From Trissonchulus latispiculum (taxonomy: Eukaryota; Nematoda; Enoplea; Enoplida; Ironidae), in NCBI GenBank assembly GCA_030248195.1, contig JASAND010020615.1:1-64000 (forward strand): 64,000 nt of DNA. The letters run 5' to 3'. Below are positions 22,003 to 32,346 of this stretch, in pieces (the stretch's first letter is position 1; every line of letters begins with the position of its first letter). The notes below the pieces were generated by a model. That model did no database searches, was not told the origin of the DNA, and saw only the letters and a program-made list of their open reading frames with translations. Both the position numbers and the translations under genes were made by a program.

Positions 22003-22396
22003 AACTTGAGCCAAGAATGGCCCCTTTTCGCCACCTTGTGCGTTTTCTATTGATTAAATCAGAATTACCAGGAAGTCATTGACTTATAATAGAAAATTAC
22101 TTATTTACTAGGCGGAAAACTGGCCGTAAAACTGCCTATAAAGTAGAAACTTACGTTAAAAATGACGAATATTGGAAGATGGTTCGGTCTTAAGCATTAA
22201 ATAGCTAAATACGTAGTTAGCTAAGCTTAATTAGTGTTAATTAGTATTAATTAGGTAATAATTAGGTAATTTTGACAATTTTGAGTCGAAACATAACTTG
22301 GGCCCATATGAAAGGGAATTTGACGCTGAGTTCAAAAATCCAAACCCGACGTTTTAAATCCAAAAATTAAGAAAGTTACAGTCAAAAATGTTTTTA

Positions 22397-22576
22397 TTAA
22401 GATTACACTTTTGTTGTGTAATCTTAACACTTCAAAAAGGAGTGTTCTAAAAAGGGTTTGTTTTGGTTTGACTTAAGTCAAACCTTTTCTTCTCCGTTTT
22501 CTTTTCTTCCCTCTGTTGGGCCCTTTTCTTCCAGGACCCAACAGTTGTCTTCGCCTTGAGCTTTGGCTGAAGACAA
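22397..22576. repeat. Four stem-loops including a 20-bp palindrome
   Basis: A 12-bp stem, TTAAGATTACAC/GTGTAATCTTAA (22397-22427), is followed by the perfect palindrome GGTTTGACTTAAGTCAAACC (22465-22484), a CTGTTGGG/CCCAACAG stem (22513-22544) and a TTGTCTTC-GCC/GGC-GAAGACAA stem (22545-22576). The last two are directly adjacent. A polypyrimidine stretch (22486-22512) between them would be a purine tract on the minus strand. Confidence 0.6.
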
Positions 22577-23049
22577 AGCCAGCAAAGAGGAAAAGGAAAA
22601 TATACGTAGTTTTCAGCCCAAGTTATGACAAGAAGGGGGCCGTTGCCCTTTATTGACAATTATATTACGATAATAAGTAGCTAGCACTATGTACGTAGGC
22701 ATATATTAGGTAATTATGTAATTTATAACCTCTTGAAAATTATACAATTTGCGCAACAATTAGTTAAAGTTCTAAAATTTCGTGAAATTGTCCCTTTGGT
22801 TGCGTTTATGTGTTAAAGAAACTTTTCCAAAATTCTGCTAGAACCCAAAATATATCAAAAAAGGGTCAGTTGGAGGGCAATAATTCTAAAATCTCATTAA
22901 TATTGATCCTCGGCGGTCAGCTGGCCCGCCTCGCCGCTGCGCCCCATATGTAAAAGGTGGCAAGCTTCTAGAAAGTTCCAGAACCCTCTAGAAGCCTTGC
23001 CTTAAAGTCAAAAGAAAATCCGCCCCCAAACTTACTAATGACCTGTCAT

Positions 23050-23251
23050 CGAGCTGTCAGTAAAACTGTCAGCTCGACCCCAAAATTTTCAGCTTTAGTC
23101 AGTGTTCGCTTGAGTGCAGCCGAGAGCGGTTGCTTCCCCCCTCCCATCTAGTGCGTTCTCCAGTGCAGTTGTTACCTGCATGGGGAATCAAGCGCACTTT
23201 CCCAGGTTAGGAACAAAGAATAGGGCTTTTCTGGCCTTCGGGCCAGAAAAG
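23050..23251. repeat. Stem-loops including an 11-bp stem with TTCG loop
   Basis: 23050-23076 pairs as CGAGCTG-T-CAGT / ACTG-T-CAGCTCG with one T-T mismatch. 23226-23236 and 23241-23251 (CTTTTCTGGCC / GGCCAGAAAAG) form a perfect 11-bp stem closed by TTCG, an exceptionally stable tetraloop if transcribed (UUCG). Confidence 0.65.
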
Positions 23252-23563
23252 AAATTGAGATATCAACCGCGAACGCTTACAGTCTAGGGCCATATAGGCT
23301 TATTATGCCTGGCCAAAAACCACGACAAAGAAAGAAAATCCTAGGAATTGAACGGCCCTTTTGGCCCTATTTTTCTATGTATATTGCGGCCTTTGGCCAC
23401 CTTTTATTGTACGACCTTTTGGGCCTTCGGGCCAATTTCGTATGTTTTTGTAAGGCCAAGAGGCCATCTTTTATGTATTTTTGGACCGCAGAGTCCCAAC
23501 TTTTTAACCTTTTGGGCCCGAGGCCAGACCTTAATTTCTCTAGCATGCGTGGGCCTTTGAGCC
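23234..23563. repeat. Array of GGCC-loop-GGCC mini-hairpins
   Basis: Eight GGCC-N(3-5)-GGCC or near-matching units follow one another: within 23226-23251, then 23287-23300 (GGCCATATAGGCT), 23353-23367, 23388-23398 (GGCCTTTGGCC), 23422-23433 (GGCCTTCGGGCC), 23454-23465 (GGCCAAGAGGCC), 23515-23525 (GGCCCGAGGCC) and 23552-23563 (GGCCTTTGAGCC). Spacing is about 30-65 bp and the spacers are dissimilar. The overlapping 103-codon frame is attributed to this composition rather than to a protein. Confidence 0.65.
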
Positions 23564-23960
23564 ACATTTTAGTTCTTTTAATTCAAATTCTTATTCTTAT
23601 TATTTTATTAATTTAATGACAGGGCAGCTCATGTAAACCCCTCCTGTTCGATGAAGGTCTTGAGAATTGTCCCTACTTTTGTTTTTCTGTTTTTATAACC
23701 GACACTCTCTTATTATTGAGGTTTGCTGACCTCCGCCCCTTGTTATTCTGTTTTACTTAATAATTCTCTTATTTGCACTTTTCGGTCAAGCCACGACCAA
23801 TCTTTTTATCATTTTTAATAAGGCATTTTTCGCCCAAAATTGGGGTTTGAAGTAGATTACGGGATCATTAAGTGGGGACCCCGCCCCTGAGTTTGAGCTA
23901 GAGGGTCCCTTTGATACGACCCTGGAATGCTAAGCTAGTAATAGGTATACTTACCCCACA

Positions 23961-24342
23961 GCCGGCAACTAGGAGTTGCCGGCCATATTGTTTTACCATG
24001 GCTTTGTTAAGTCACGAAAATTCACTGTCCATAATTTGTGTGTTTGTTGTAGGTCGGTGCTAAAAATTAATAGGTCGCTAAAAACACGAAATGAACCTTT
24101 AAAACTGAGTTCTCAGAGTAATCAGCAATGCTAACCTGTTATCTTAAATAATTAATTAATCAAGCATTTCATGGGGAATGACCGGCTTCCCCATTCGTTA
24201 ATTTAATTAATTGCAAGTAGTTTTGTTTTTAGTAATGATTGCTTAGCAATCATTACTCACACGGCTTTCTCAAAGTTCTAAAAGTTCTTCCAGGTTGCCA
24301 AATTTCTACGCTAAAAGTCGAGTTTTAGGACTCTAAAACTCG
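23961..24342. repeat. Four more perfect or near-perfect stem-loops
   Basis: GCCGGCAACT-AGG-AGTTGCCGGC (23961-23983); ATGGGGAA/TTCCCCAT (24171-24194), nested in flanking AATTAATTAA/TTAATTTAATT; AGTAATGATTGC-TTA-GCAATCATTACT (24231-24257); CGAGTTTTAG-GACT-CTAAAACTCG (24319-24342). Each has a 8-12 bp stem with a short loop, like those on either side. Confidence 0.65.
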
Positions 24343-25131
24343 CAACAAAATCTTTGTTAAATTCCGTTAATTTAATAACTAAGAATTACATTAGAATATG
24401 TGTTCGTAGGTCCAGTCAAGGTTATAAACGATCTCATAAATTAGATTTAGGGTGCGTGAAATTACCCCTAGGTGTGTGCGCGCATGTGTGATTGGGATTA
24501 GTTAGGTAAGTACCTACTTAAGAGGTCGCGTGTTTGTGAGTGCGTGTGAGGTTGTATGAATGGCCTTGTATGGTAGGCATGATTGGTATGAATGACCGTA
24601 TGTTTGTTGACGTGAATGTATGCTAGTTTGGCTGTCGCATAAATGATGTTCAATTACCTAATTATGTTGTGTCGTAAATGTTGCGTGAATGTCGTCTGAA
24701 TGCCGTATGAATGAGGATTGAGTGCTTGCCTAGTTGTGTGATCTGAACAGTGTGCAAGTGTTGAATGACAGATGCTACCTAGCAATAGGATTACGATTGT
24801 TGAGCACTAGTAGTCAGGAGGTGTGTAAGTACTGTGCGTATGTGTAGTATGTGATTGAATAAGTAATTGTCCCAACTGGTAACGAACGTCTGTGCGTATG
24901 ATTGTGTGAAACACCAGAATTAGTTAGGATTCCTATAGTATGCAGAAAAATAGTAGTGGTTAGGGTAGTTCTAGATTGCAAACCTTGTATGTGTGTTTAG
25001 ATGTGTGCGAATGCATGGTTATGTAGGAAAACTAGGTTCAGGCTCAGTTAGTGAACACGTAAGTGAGACTAGGGATCTAGGGTCACGGGGACCCCGCATT
25101 AGGTCCTGATTAGCCTGAAAAGGGATATTCC
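24343..25131. other. TG-rich non-coding stretch
   Basis: Between hairpin groups, rich in TGTG and GTATG words (for example GTGTGTGCGCGCATGTGTG near 24472 and GTATGAATG repeats near 24560-24720). No coding frame or RNA gene is visible. Confidence 0.45.
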
Positions 25132-26210
25132 CGATTCGTCCGCGTAGGCCACTCTTTGTTAAGAGTGCGGACGAATCGCATGAAGGAAATCTCTGCAGTA
25201 GTTGATTTTACACAAACGTAGCACATTATCTGTTCAAAAACGGTTGTTTTCGCGAGTTCCGTACAAAAAAGTATGAAAATGGTACATAAAACCAACAATG
25301 GAGGTAGTTTTGAAGTTTTCAGTGTCGTTTCTTTTAGCTTGAGATCACTACATATCAGTCGTACTAGTTTTAGTCAAAATAGCTACGTTTAACTTATATT
25401 TCGCTTGTAATACAGACAGCTGTCTCCTTGTTAGTCTGAGACCAAATAGTAACAACGGGTATCAGTAAAATCAACAACTCTAGCCAATACTGGGTAGTAA
25501 TCAACAGTGTGCTTGAAATAAAGGAAATAATAGTTAGTTACGTAAGTATTATGAACAGTTACCAAAAACCATCTTCCAATAGTTGTAAAATTACCAAGGT
25601 TCAAGAAGGTAACCAGTTTCTGAAGTTTACTGCTGCTGAAGCAGGAAGTTGTTACCTTCCTCGTTTAGGACCCAGGAAATTGGAGGTCCTAAACATAGCT
25701 ATTGCACTTTTTTCAAACCTGTGTGTTAACTCTTTTCTAATTAGACAATGTTTGTTACAAGCAGGAAGTTGTCACCTTCCTCATTCAGACCTGGAAAACG
25801 AAAGGTCCTAGATTCAATTACACCTGAACAAAATAATCGTTAGTACGCGTTTCAAGACAAACAAATATCTGCGTGCTTCGAAAGGGCTCTAAATAGCCTC
25901 AATCTCACGTTTCCAGTTTGGATTGCACGGAAGCAAGAGGTGCAAGGCGAAATCATGTCCTAACGGCAATTTCTTGCACAAGAGTGCAAGAAATTGTGCG
26001 AAAAATGGTATTTCGCCCTAAAATTAACTCTCAATGCAGCGATATTGTTGAAACTGCTCCAAGTTACGATATTCTAGCTAAACTTTCAAGTTTTCACAAT
26101 AAATTCAAGTTTATCAGTCTAATTCTTGTTCAGAAAGCCAAAGCTGTGAGTAATGGTTGCTGGGTTCGAATCCCGCACCTATAACTTGTACTAATGGGTT
26201 TTAACCCATT
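25132..26210. repeat. Hairpin group: compound cruciform and 13-bp stem
   Basis: 25132-25178 is a two-stage hairpin (CGATTCGTCCGC/GCGGACGAATCG enclosing ACTCTT/AAGAGT). GGAAGTTGTTACCTTCC (25644-25660) and GGAAGTTGTCACCTTCC (25764-25780) echo the TGTY-loop units at 21.9 kb and each is followed by an AGGACC/GGTCCT-type stem. CAATTTCTTGCAC-AAGA-GTGCAAGAAATTG spans 25967-25996, and AATGGGTTTTAACCCATT is at 26193-26210. A lone B-box GGGTTCGAATCCC sits at 26162-26174. Frames across 25509-26184 are not supported as genes. Confidence 0.6.
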
Positions 26211-27030
26211 TGATTCAGGTGCGGAAAGCGAAAGTCAGTCCTGCCCAGAATCACGTGTAGATCTCCAGTATTCTGAATCACAGTGCCTATTAATTGTTGG
26301 ATCATTTGGTTATCAGTCCGGGGACTCGTACAGACAGTTGGAATTCATATCAGTGGAACTTATCGTTGAAAGGTACATTTGAAGGATCTGATCAGATTTG
26401 TATCGGAAGTTCCAGGCAGAGATCACATTACAAATAGTGCACCGAATCATCTGTGGGACCTAAAACCAGTTGCAAACCTTAGCCTTTTGACTCCAAATTG
26501 AATCTCGTCTGTTCAACCAGGTTTAAAATGTGGCTTACAGCTCTTCTTGTCTTGTGGGGAATGGATGGTTCCTGTGATCTATTTTGAGAATTCATACCGA
26601 GGTAGAAGCACTAAAGAAGAGATTAAACCAAAACTTAACCTGTACTAACACTGTAACCGTTACCAGGAAACCCCCAACCGGACCGACCCTTGTATTGTCC
26701 CCCCAGGTGACCGAACAGCATCCGAAAGTGCTATTGTTACTGGCATTTCGGGCTCACCCAAAGACCGGAACTTGTACTACTAACCTCAGTAATTTAGTTA
26801 ATTTAATCTGTTGTGTAGCTTGTTATTATTATTATTGGCCATATTGTCCTTGGTAAGGAGGACGGACAAAGAGTTTTAACTTAAAGCACGAGCACAAGCA
26901 TATAGGGACCGCACAGTAGAGTTTAGTGGTAGATTACGACAAGAGGAAGAAAGAAAGAATTAGTATAGCTGAGGTAAAGAGTCAAAACCTTGTCCCTACC
27001 AATAATTACTAATTTTGGTAAAAGTGAGTA
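26211..27030. other. Non-coding DNA between the hairpin zone and ORF e
   Basis: This is where the 3' end of the minus-strand gypsy element would be expected. I could not find a copy of the LTR seen at 42916-43198. A plus-strand purine tract (GAGGAAGAAAGAAAGAA near 26942) is on the wrong strand to be that element's PPT. Confidence 0.45.
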
Positions 27031-28454
27031 CTAGCAACTCTGGCAAACCATTACATTGTTTGCTAATAATTTATCTATCTGTGTTGTAAATCGCCATTTG
27101 CACTGTTTGCAGTGAGTGTTACCAGCAATTATATTCGCTGTACTCGCCGTTGTACTTATTATTATAACCAGTCTTGTCACTTGTATCAATAAATTGCAGT
27201 GCCTTATAGTCAGTCGTACAGCTAAGGCAATTATCCTGATCAAGACAATTGGAGCCGGATCTGACCGAATTTTCCGAAAGATAAGAACGCCGAACTTTAT
27301 CCGAAGGATACAGCAAAAGGGTTTCCTGAAACCACTTAAAAGGTTTATCGGTGGTGGCTTCGTCGGAAAAGAGGCGATAACTTTTAATGGATTGTCCTTG
27401 GTATTCCAGATGTGCGGACCTTTCTGATGAGATGAAGTCCGTTGACGAAGACCTGAAGGCAGAGGGCGTTCCGCGACATAGTCGACGAGCTGTGCCAAAT
27501 CAACGATGGAATTCCTGGCATCAATGCCCAAAGTCATGTACAAGGTCCGAACCGTATCCACTGCGCCCGCAGCAAAGATTGGAAAGGGCGTATTGTACAG
27601 GATAGGCTGTAGACCGTATCTGATGAGAGACCAGGAAGGAGTATCTATGTAGATTCGAGGAATCAAAAACATAAAAACCTTAAAATTCGGATCATGCTTG
27701 CAATGATGAGGAGCATGGAAACACAGCGGATCAATTTCGGTAGAAAATTTAAGGGGGTTCTTCGGAACTGCAATCAACAAAATAGAAAGGGCCGGTCCAG
27801 ATGAAGAAACCGGAAAAGAGCCTTGATGTTTCACATATGACAAAGTCAGAAAACGGGCCTTATCTGCCTTCCTGTAGATGTCCTGAACCTTATCATACAA
27901 CTGACGGAGAGTTAAAACTACAGTGATCGTATCACAAGAGTCTCCAGATTTCAGGCTCTCGGGAGCCTTCGCCCAAGAGTGTACAGAATCCTCCCAATTA
28001 CGAAGCTCCTGGGATTCAATAAGAGCGGGGATAGACAGAGGGTGGACTGATGTGGACCCTAATTTGTCCTCAAGATCGTCTTGAGTAAGGGGGGATTCGT
28101 GTTAGTTTTTGGCTAATTAGAAGACCTAGCTGCTGCCTCTGCTGCACGGCGCAGGACCGGATCCGTCACTGAACCAGACGAGGAACCATTACCCGCACAA
28201 CGGCGCGGGCGCTGGGTCCTCGACAGGTTAGGGGGAAATGCCTGCGCCAGATTTAGAGTCGCATCACTGGCAGCTTGACCCCAAGTAGAGCACCCTGGAG
28301 TAGCCGAGACCGATGGTTTTGCACCATCCGGTTCTGTTTCAAGAAAAATTTCAACTGTAGATGGCTGGTCACTCTACTCCTGAGCCAGTCCGCCCTGCTG
28401 AGCATCACCTCCGGGAGCATTGGACTCCCCTGACTGATCCGATTCACCCTGCAT
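27031..28454 (-). pseudogene. Accessory ORF e of the gypsy-like element (unrecognised)
   Basis: Begins at ATG 28454 (MQGESDQSGESNAPG...), acidic and rich in Ser/Gly/Pro. An in-frame TAG after 26 codons and a frame change near 28110 break it. The second part runs open from about 28100 to the stop at 27031, about 350 codons. This part has a mixed globular-looking stretch (TLRQLYDKVQDIYRKADKAR, then FHAPHHCKHD, then YGLQPILYNTPFPIFAAGAVDT). It ends with a basic/hydrophobic tail including VLIRIIALAVRLTI and LVIIISTTAS, and finally CKQC and CQSC pairs. The hydrophobic tail could be membrane-associated but is arginine-interrupted. No family recognised. It is the last of five same-strand ORFs downstream of integrase. 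Confidence 0.5.
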
Positions 28455-28773
28455 TTCAAAGATTTTGAAGAGTTTTTAAGTTATTCCACGAAATTACCAA
28501 AATTCACTGCAAAAGAAGAAAAAATAAAAATTACATATATGCCCACAGTAGTAAATGCAAAACAAAATTATACACAAAAACAAATACCAAAATCGTTCAC
28601 TGTGGAATGACATAGGCCCGTGGGGAACACAACCAGAATTAACCTAAACATAAAACAAAATTCGTTAGTAACATGTATACGTACATAAAAGCAAAATTAA
28701 CGAAATTTATACGAAAAGGAAAATCAGTTCCGAAAACCAAAATTTCAATGTCCAGTGTTCCTCCGATACTGGC

Positions 28774-29509
28774 TCACCATTGACGAGGGTGCAAACACTG
28801 GTGGATAGAGTCCCACCACCAATAGGAAGTTTCAGATCCGAAAGCTGGATGGAGTGGACGAGGGTCACCTGGTACCCCAAATCTGGTATTCGTAGTAACC
28901 CCCGAACCATGGTACATCATGGTGAATTCTCCTCGATGGAAGATGCGTGGAGCGCGTTGTCCACAAGTTGGACAATTATCAATCCTGGAGAATTCCGGAC
29001 AGATAGGCCCCGAAACATACCCCGGTGGGGTTTGATGTAACGCCACTATATTTGGAACTCCAGGGGATGGCCGTGTGGGTGGAGGACGTGGCAAGACGGG
29101 GCGAGGAACCAAATAAGGATGTACGCGCCCGACAGGTATTGGGTACCTGACAAAAATTCGGACAGGAGGCTCCTGTGGAGATGCAGCAGGACGGACCACC
29201 CGTGGGGCAAAAGGTGGGAGAAATTTTGAACAAAATGTCTAGGGGGGTGAAGTCCCCAACTGGTTGTCGAGGACGAATTGGAATGGGATAAGAATGCTCC
29301 TGAGAAAATATGGGGCGCACGTGTGGTGCCCGTTGCAAGGTAGGCAAATTTGGCAGAGACGAAGAGGCTAAATTTGTAGTAACTACCGGAGCAGAATTTC
29401 TTACAACTGGAAGGGAGGGAGGAGAATTTTGGCTTACGACCTCCATGGAGGAATCAAGGTCCGAGACCACTTCAATAGCCCGGGACGCCGACGGTGGTGA
29501 ATTTGACAT
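28774..29509 (-). pseudogene. Accessory ORF c: proline-rich protein with CxxCGQRA/WxWD domain
   Basis: Starts at ATG 29509 (MSNSPPSASRAIEVV). The N-terminal half is low-complexity, rich in Ser/Pro/Val. A one-base frameshift near 29215 separates it from the C-terminal half, which is Pro-rich and then has a compact domain: CPTCGQRAPRIFHRGEF, a spacer, then SYWWWDSIHQCLHPRQW and stop. The same domain pattern occurs in ORF b (CQHCGQRAARVYQRGDV ... FWRWDPVDRCLRPQ), so b and c are tandem paralogues. The Cys pair, with the later Cys, might bind zinc. Function unknown; broken by the frameshift. Confidence 0.55.
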
Positions 29510-29810
29510 TTGAAGAAATCAGTCGAAAACGTACAGACCCACGCAGATGAAGAGCGCACCAGAGGAACACTGGAGAGGCAATTTGGAATATCTAAACAAA
29601 AATATAAAATCAATAAATTTACAACGAATCTTGGAAAATTATGCCATATTATAAAGTGGTTTTTAAGAATAAATCCCCGAACATGCAAAATAAAAACAAA
29701 TAGTAGAAATTAATTAGCTAGTACAGTAAAAACACAATTTAAGAAGAGTAATACGTACATAACACACACAACACGAAAATCTAACAGAACCGTGGGTTGT
29801 TTTAACCTTT

Positions 29811-30862
29811 TTAGGGGATAGGCGTTTGAGGGCGGAGACATCTATCAACAGGGTCCCAGCGCCAAAACGAAACATCCGAAACTATGGCTTCAGCCAAAAT
29901 ACGAGAATTTTCTGATGAATTTGAGTATGGTGACCCAGTAAAAGTTTCATCGAGAAAATTCGGGGGGGTTGACATGAAAACATCCCCTCTTTGGTAAACA
30001 CGCGCGGCTCTCTGTCCACAGTGCTGACACATGCCATATGGACGAGCATACCGTGGAGAATCCGGAACCAACCGGTGACCCCAAGGCAATTGGAACAAGG
30101 TAATTGTGCAAGAGTTTGAAGAGCCCCCGGTGGTACTAGTGCAGGAAAACGGGTGCTGGTAGTGGAAGACGAAGACGCTCCGACTGAGGAAGCACACGTA
30201 CTAGGGCCAAACGGCACAGAAACCGATGGAGCATACGTTTGAACCTCTCTTGAAATCAAAAATGGATGAAAATTTTGTGGTACCGAAAAACGTGTAGGGG
30301 GTCTCCCAGCCCCAGTGGGGTAATGGGGTTGTACATGCCCATCTATAGTGAAAGTATCCCACGATGAAGATGGGGAGGACAACATAGACGGAATGGAATC
30401 GTAGTAACAATTTACGGTCCGGACAGAAGGATCGGATCTTGAGGAGGGCCTTGATGACGAAACAGAGATGGGAGGATGCACTTCAGCGACAGAAGTAGAA
30501 TTTGACAAATTTCGAGTTACAGTAGGTACGTTTTGCAAGGAGCCGTAGGTGGAAGGGGGCGTCTCAGAAAGGGGAGGAACAAACCCGTAACCTGACGTGC
30601 CCGACGGAGGGCCAAAAATCGAAGAGGCCCCCAAATAAGGTTCAGAGCCGTAAGTAGATTGGTACTCCGTATTTATCAAAGTTTCAAAATAGGTAGGCAA
30701 CTCAATATTGGAGATAGAACTAGGCAAATGTAGAGTTATGGGAGGTAAATTTTGGGGAGTAGGAAATCTTGGTGGGGGAGGTCCCGAGCGCGGGGGAGAA
30801 AACCCTAACAAATTTCCACGACCCATTGTCCCACGATGAGGGTATACAAAACTATCGGACAT
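29811..30862 (-). pseudogene. Accessory ORF b: proline-rich paralogue of ORF c
   Basis: ATG at 30862 (MSDSFVYPHRGTMGRGN). About 260 codons of Ser/Pro/Tyr-rich low-complexity sequence follow. A frameshift near 30090-30110, of the opposite sense to that in ORF c, leads into the C-terminal domain MCQHCGQRAARVYQRGDV, a spacer of about 45 residues and SFWRWDPVDRCLRPQTPIP, ending at 29811. Shared features with ORF c are the CxxCGQRA-R motif, a following R-G-[ED] turn, an aromatic W-x-W-D motif and a final CL-x-P. It lies 176 bp after ORF a on the same strand. No function known. Confidence 0.55.
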
Positions 30863-31037
30863 AGTAACTGCAAATTCAGAAAATACACCAAATATATATA
30901 TATATAACCCACCAATTAGCCTTACACTCCTGTTGACAAAATTACTCCGGGGACGAATTCGCAACCGTTCTAAAACAAGTAATAAATGTAACATTGAAAC
31001 AAGAATAACACATTTTATATACACATATTACAGCAAG

Positions 31038-31541
31038 TTATCCGGAACCCTCCTCCGGAAACAAACTAGGGGAGGTTGGGGAACCCGGAGAGGTCATGGC
31101 GTCCGAAACTTTTTGCAACAAATGTGAAGAAGAAAGTCTCTGCAAAATTATTTCGTGTTCATTTTTCACCAATAAAGGAGCAGAGGGGCATGATAAGTAC
31201 AAAGTCGGAGCACCCTTTTCTCGTAAATATATTGGGGGTAAAAAATAGGCAGGAAACACAAAATAACCAAACTGGGCGGCCAACCCAATAAATTTTCTGC
31301 AAGAAGACAGGTCTACTTCTGAAGGATCAAAAATCATAGCCGCAATATTTTTGTAACGTAAATCTGCAGGAGTGCCCAGCCCCCCCTCCGATAGGGTACT
31401 GTTGGACCCAACTCTAATTCCTGATTTAACACTGGAGGAAGGTGTTCCCCCGGAGTTCCCCACATAAATTGGTTGACCTACCTTCGCTAAATCATATCTA
31501 CATGGACGTGGATCAAAACATACGTGTGAAGAAGTCGTCAT
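31038..31541 (-). CDS. Accessory ORF a (167 aa, unrecognised)
   Basis: An intact frame from ATG 31541 (MTTSSHVCFDPRPCRYDL) to a stop at 31038. The N-terminal third is Gly/Ser-rich. The middle is more ordered (YKNIAAMIFDPSEVDLSSCRKFIGL, then FGYFVFPAYFLPPIYL), followed by LVKNEHEIILQRLSSSHLLQKV, which could be helical. The C terminus is Ser/Pro-rich. There is no signal peptide or clear membrane helix. It lies between ORFs d and b on the pol strand and is the only accessory ORF without an obvious break. No family recognised. Confidence 0.45.
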   Translation of the reverse strand: MTTSSHVCFDPRPCRYDLAKVGQPIYVGNSGGTPSSSVKSGIRVGSNSTLSEGGLGTPADLRYKNIAAMIFDPSEVDLSSCRKFIGLAAQFGYFVFPAYFLPPIYLREKGAPTLYLSCPSAPLLVKNEHEIILQRLSSSHLLQKVSDAMTSPGSPTSPSLFPEEGSG

Positions 31542-31714
31542 TTTAAGTATAACACTTATGAGATACGTATATAAGAGTGATCAAAAGAAAAACTTTGCTA
31601 ACCTCAAAATTTTCCAAAAACAACTCGAATTTACATACACAAATCTAGAACAGAACATAGAAGTGAATATGAAACATAAATACACAAATACAAACTATAC
31701 CTGTATACGTACTT

Positions 31715-32346
31715 TTACTCTTTTGGCGGAGTATGTGGAAATTCTCCTCTAAGATGTCTACCAATGTTGCGGTAATGACATTCAAGAATAAATTTTGGGT
31801 CTACAACCTGAAATTGTGCGTGCCGAACGTCGGTGCAGGCAACTAATCCCGGAGGAACAATTAGACCCGGTTCAGTCTAAGGGCGCGCCCCCAATTCCAA
31901 AAGGTGCTTAGGTGGATCAAAGGTAGCTGGAGTAGGGTAACAATTAAATAAAGTAACTAAGTTATAAAGTAATAAAGTAGCTAATTAATAAAGTAAATAA
32001 ATAAAATAACTTTTTGCATACGAGAGGATTCTTTTGCATAAAAAATAGAAGACGGTACAGGTTCAGAAGGGTAAGAATGACTTTTATCTTCAACAGCAAT
32101 TCCAAACAATGATTTTGATTCTCGTACAGAAGGTGCTCCCCCCGCGATTACCCTATATCCAGGGGTGGGTGGAAACGGCATAGTATCCCACGTTGGATCA
32201 AATTGCCTACATTTTATGCAACGCCAAACTTCTGCAGAAATAGCATACTCCGGACCATCTGAAGAGGGTGGCGGGGGAGCGAAAGTCACTCGTTTTACGT
32301 GTTTCATGTCACTAAACTTACTAAATCCTGCAGTTCCGTAAGGCAT
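31715..32346 (-). pseudogene. Accessory ORF d (broken, unrecognised)
   Basis: ATG at 32346 (MPYGTAGFSKFSDMKHVKR). An acidic/proline segment and a Cys pair, WRCIKCRQFDPTWDTMPF, resemble in spacing the Cys pairs of ORFs b and c. The first frame stops at 31981. The same strand, in a shifted frame with one internal stop near 31880, continues with protein-like sequence (LIVPPGLVACTDVRHAQFQ, VDPKFILECHYRNIGRHLRG) to a stop at 31715-31717. A longer ancestral protein is therefore likely. It is the first ORF after the integrase end, about 390 bp downstream. Confidence 0.45.

Noticed and set aside
23305..23616. A 103-codon frame with a hydrophobic C-terminal end
   Set aside because: It overlies the GGCC hairpin series, has no family features, and alternative frames are equally open.
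21857..26210. CRISPR array or prokaryotic attachment sites
   Set aside because: The stems differ from each other, there is no constant repeat-spacer unit, and the context is a eukaryotic genome.
27116..27427. Plus-strand hydrophobic 103-codon frame (membrane-protein-like)
   Set aside because: It is the antisense of ORF e's C-terminal half; the longer minus-strand frame with consistent neighbours is preferred.
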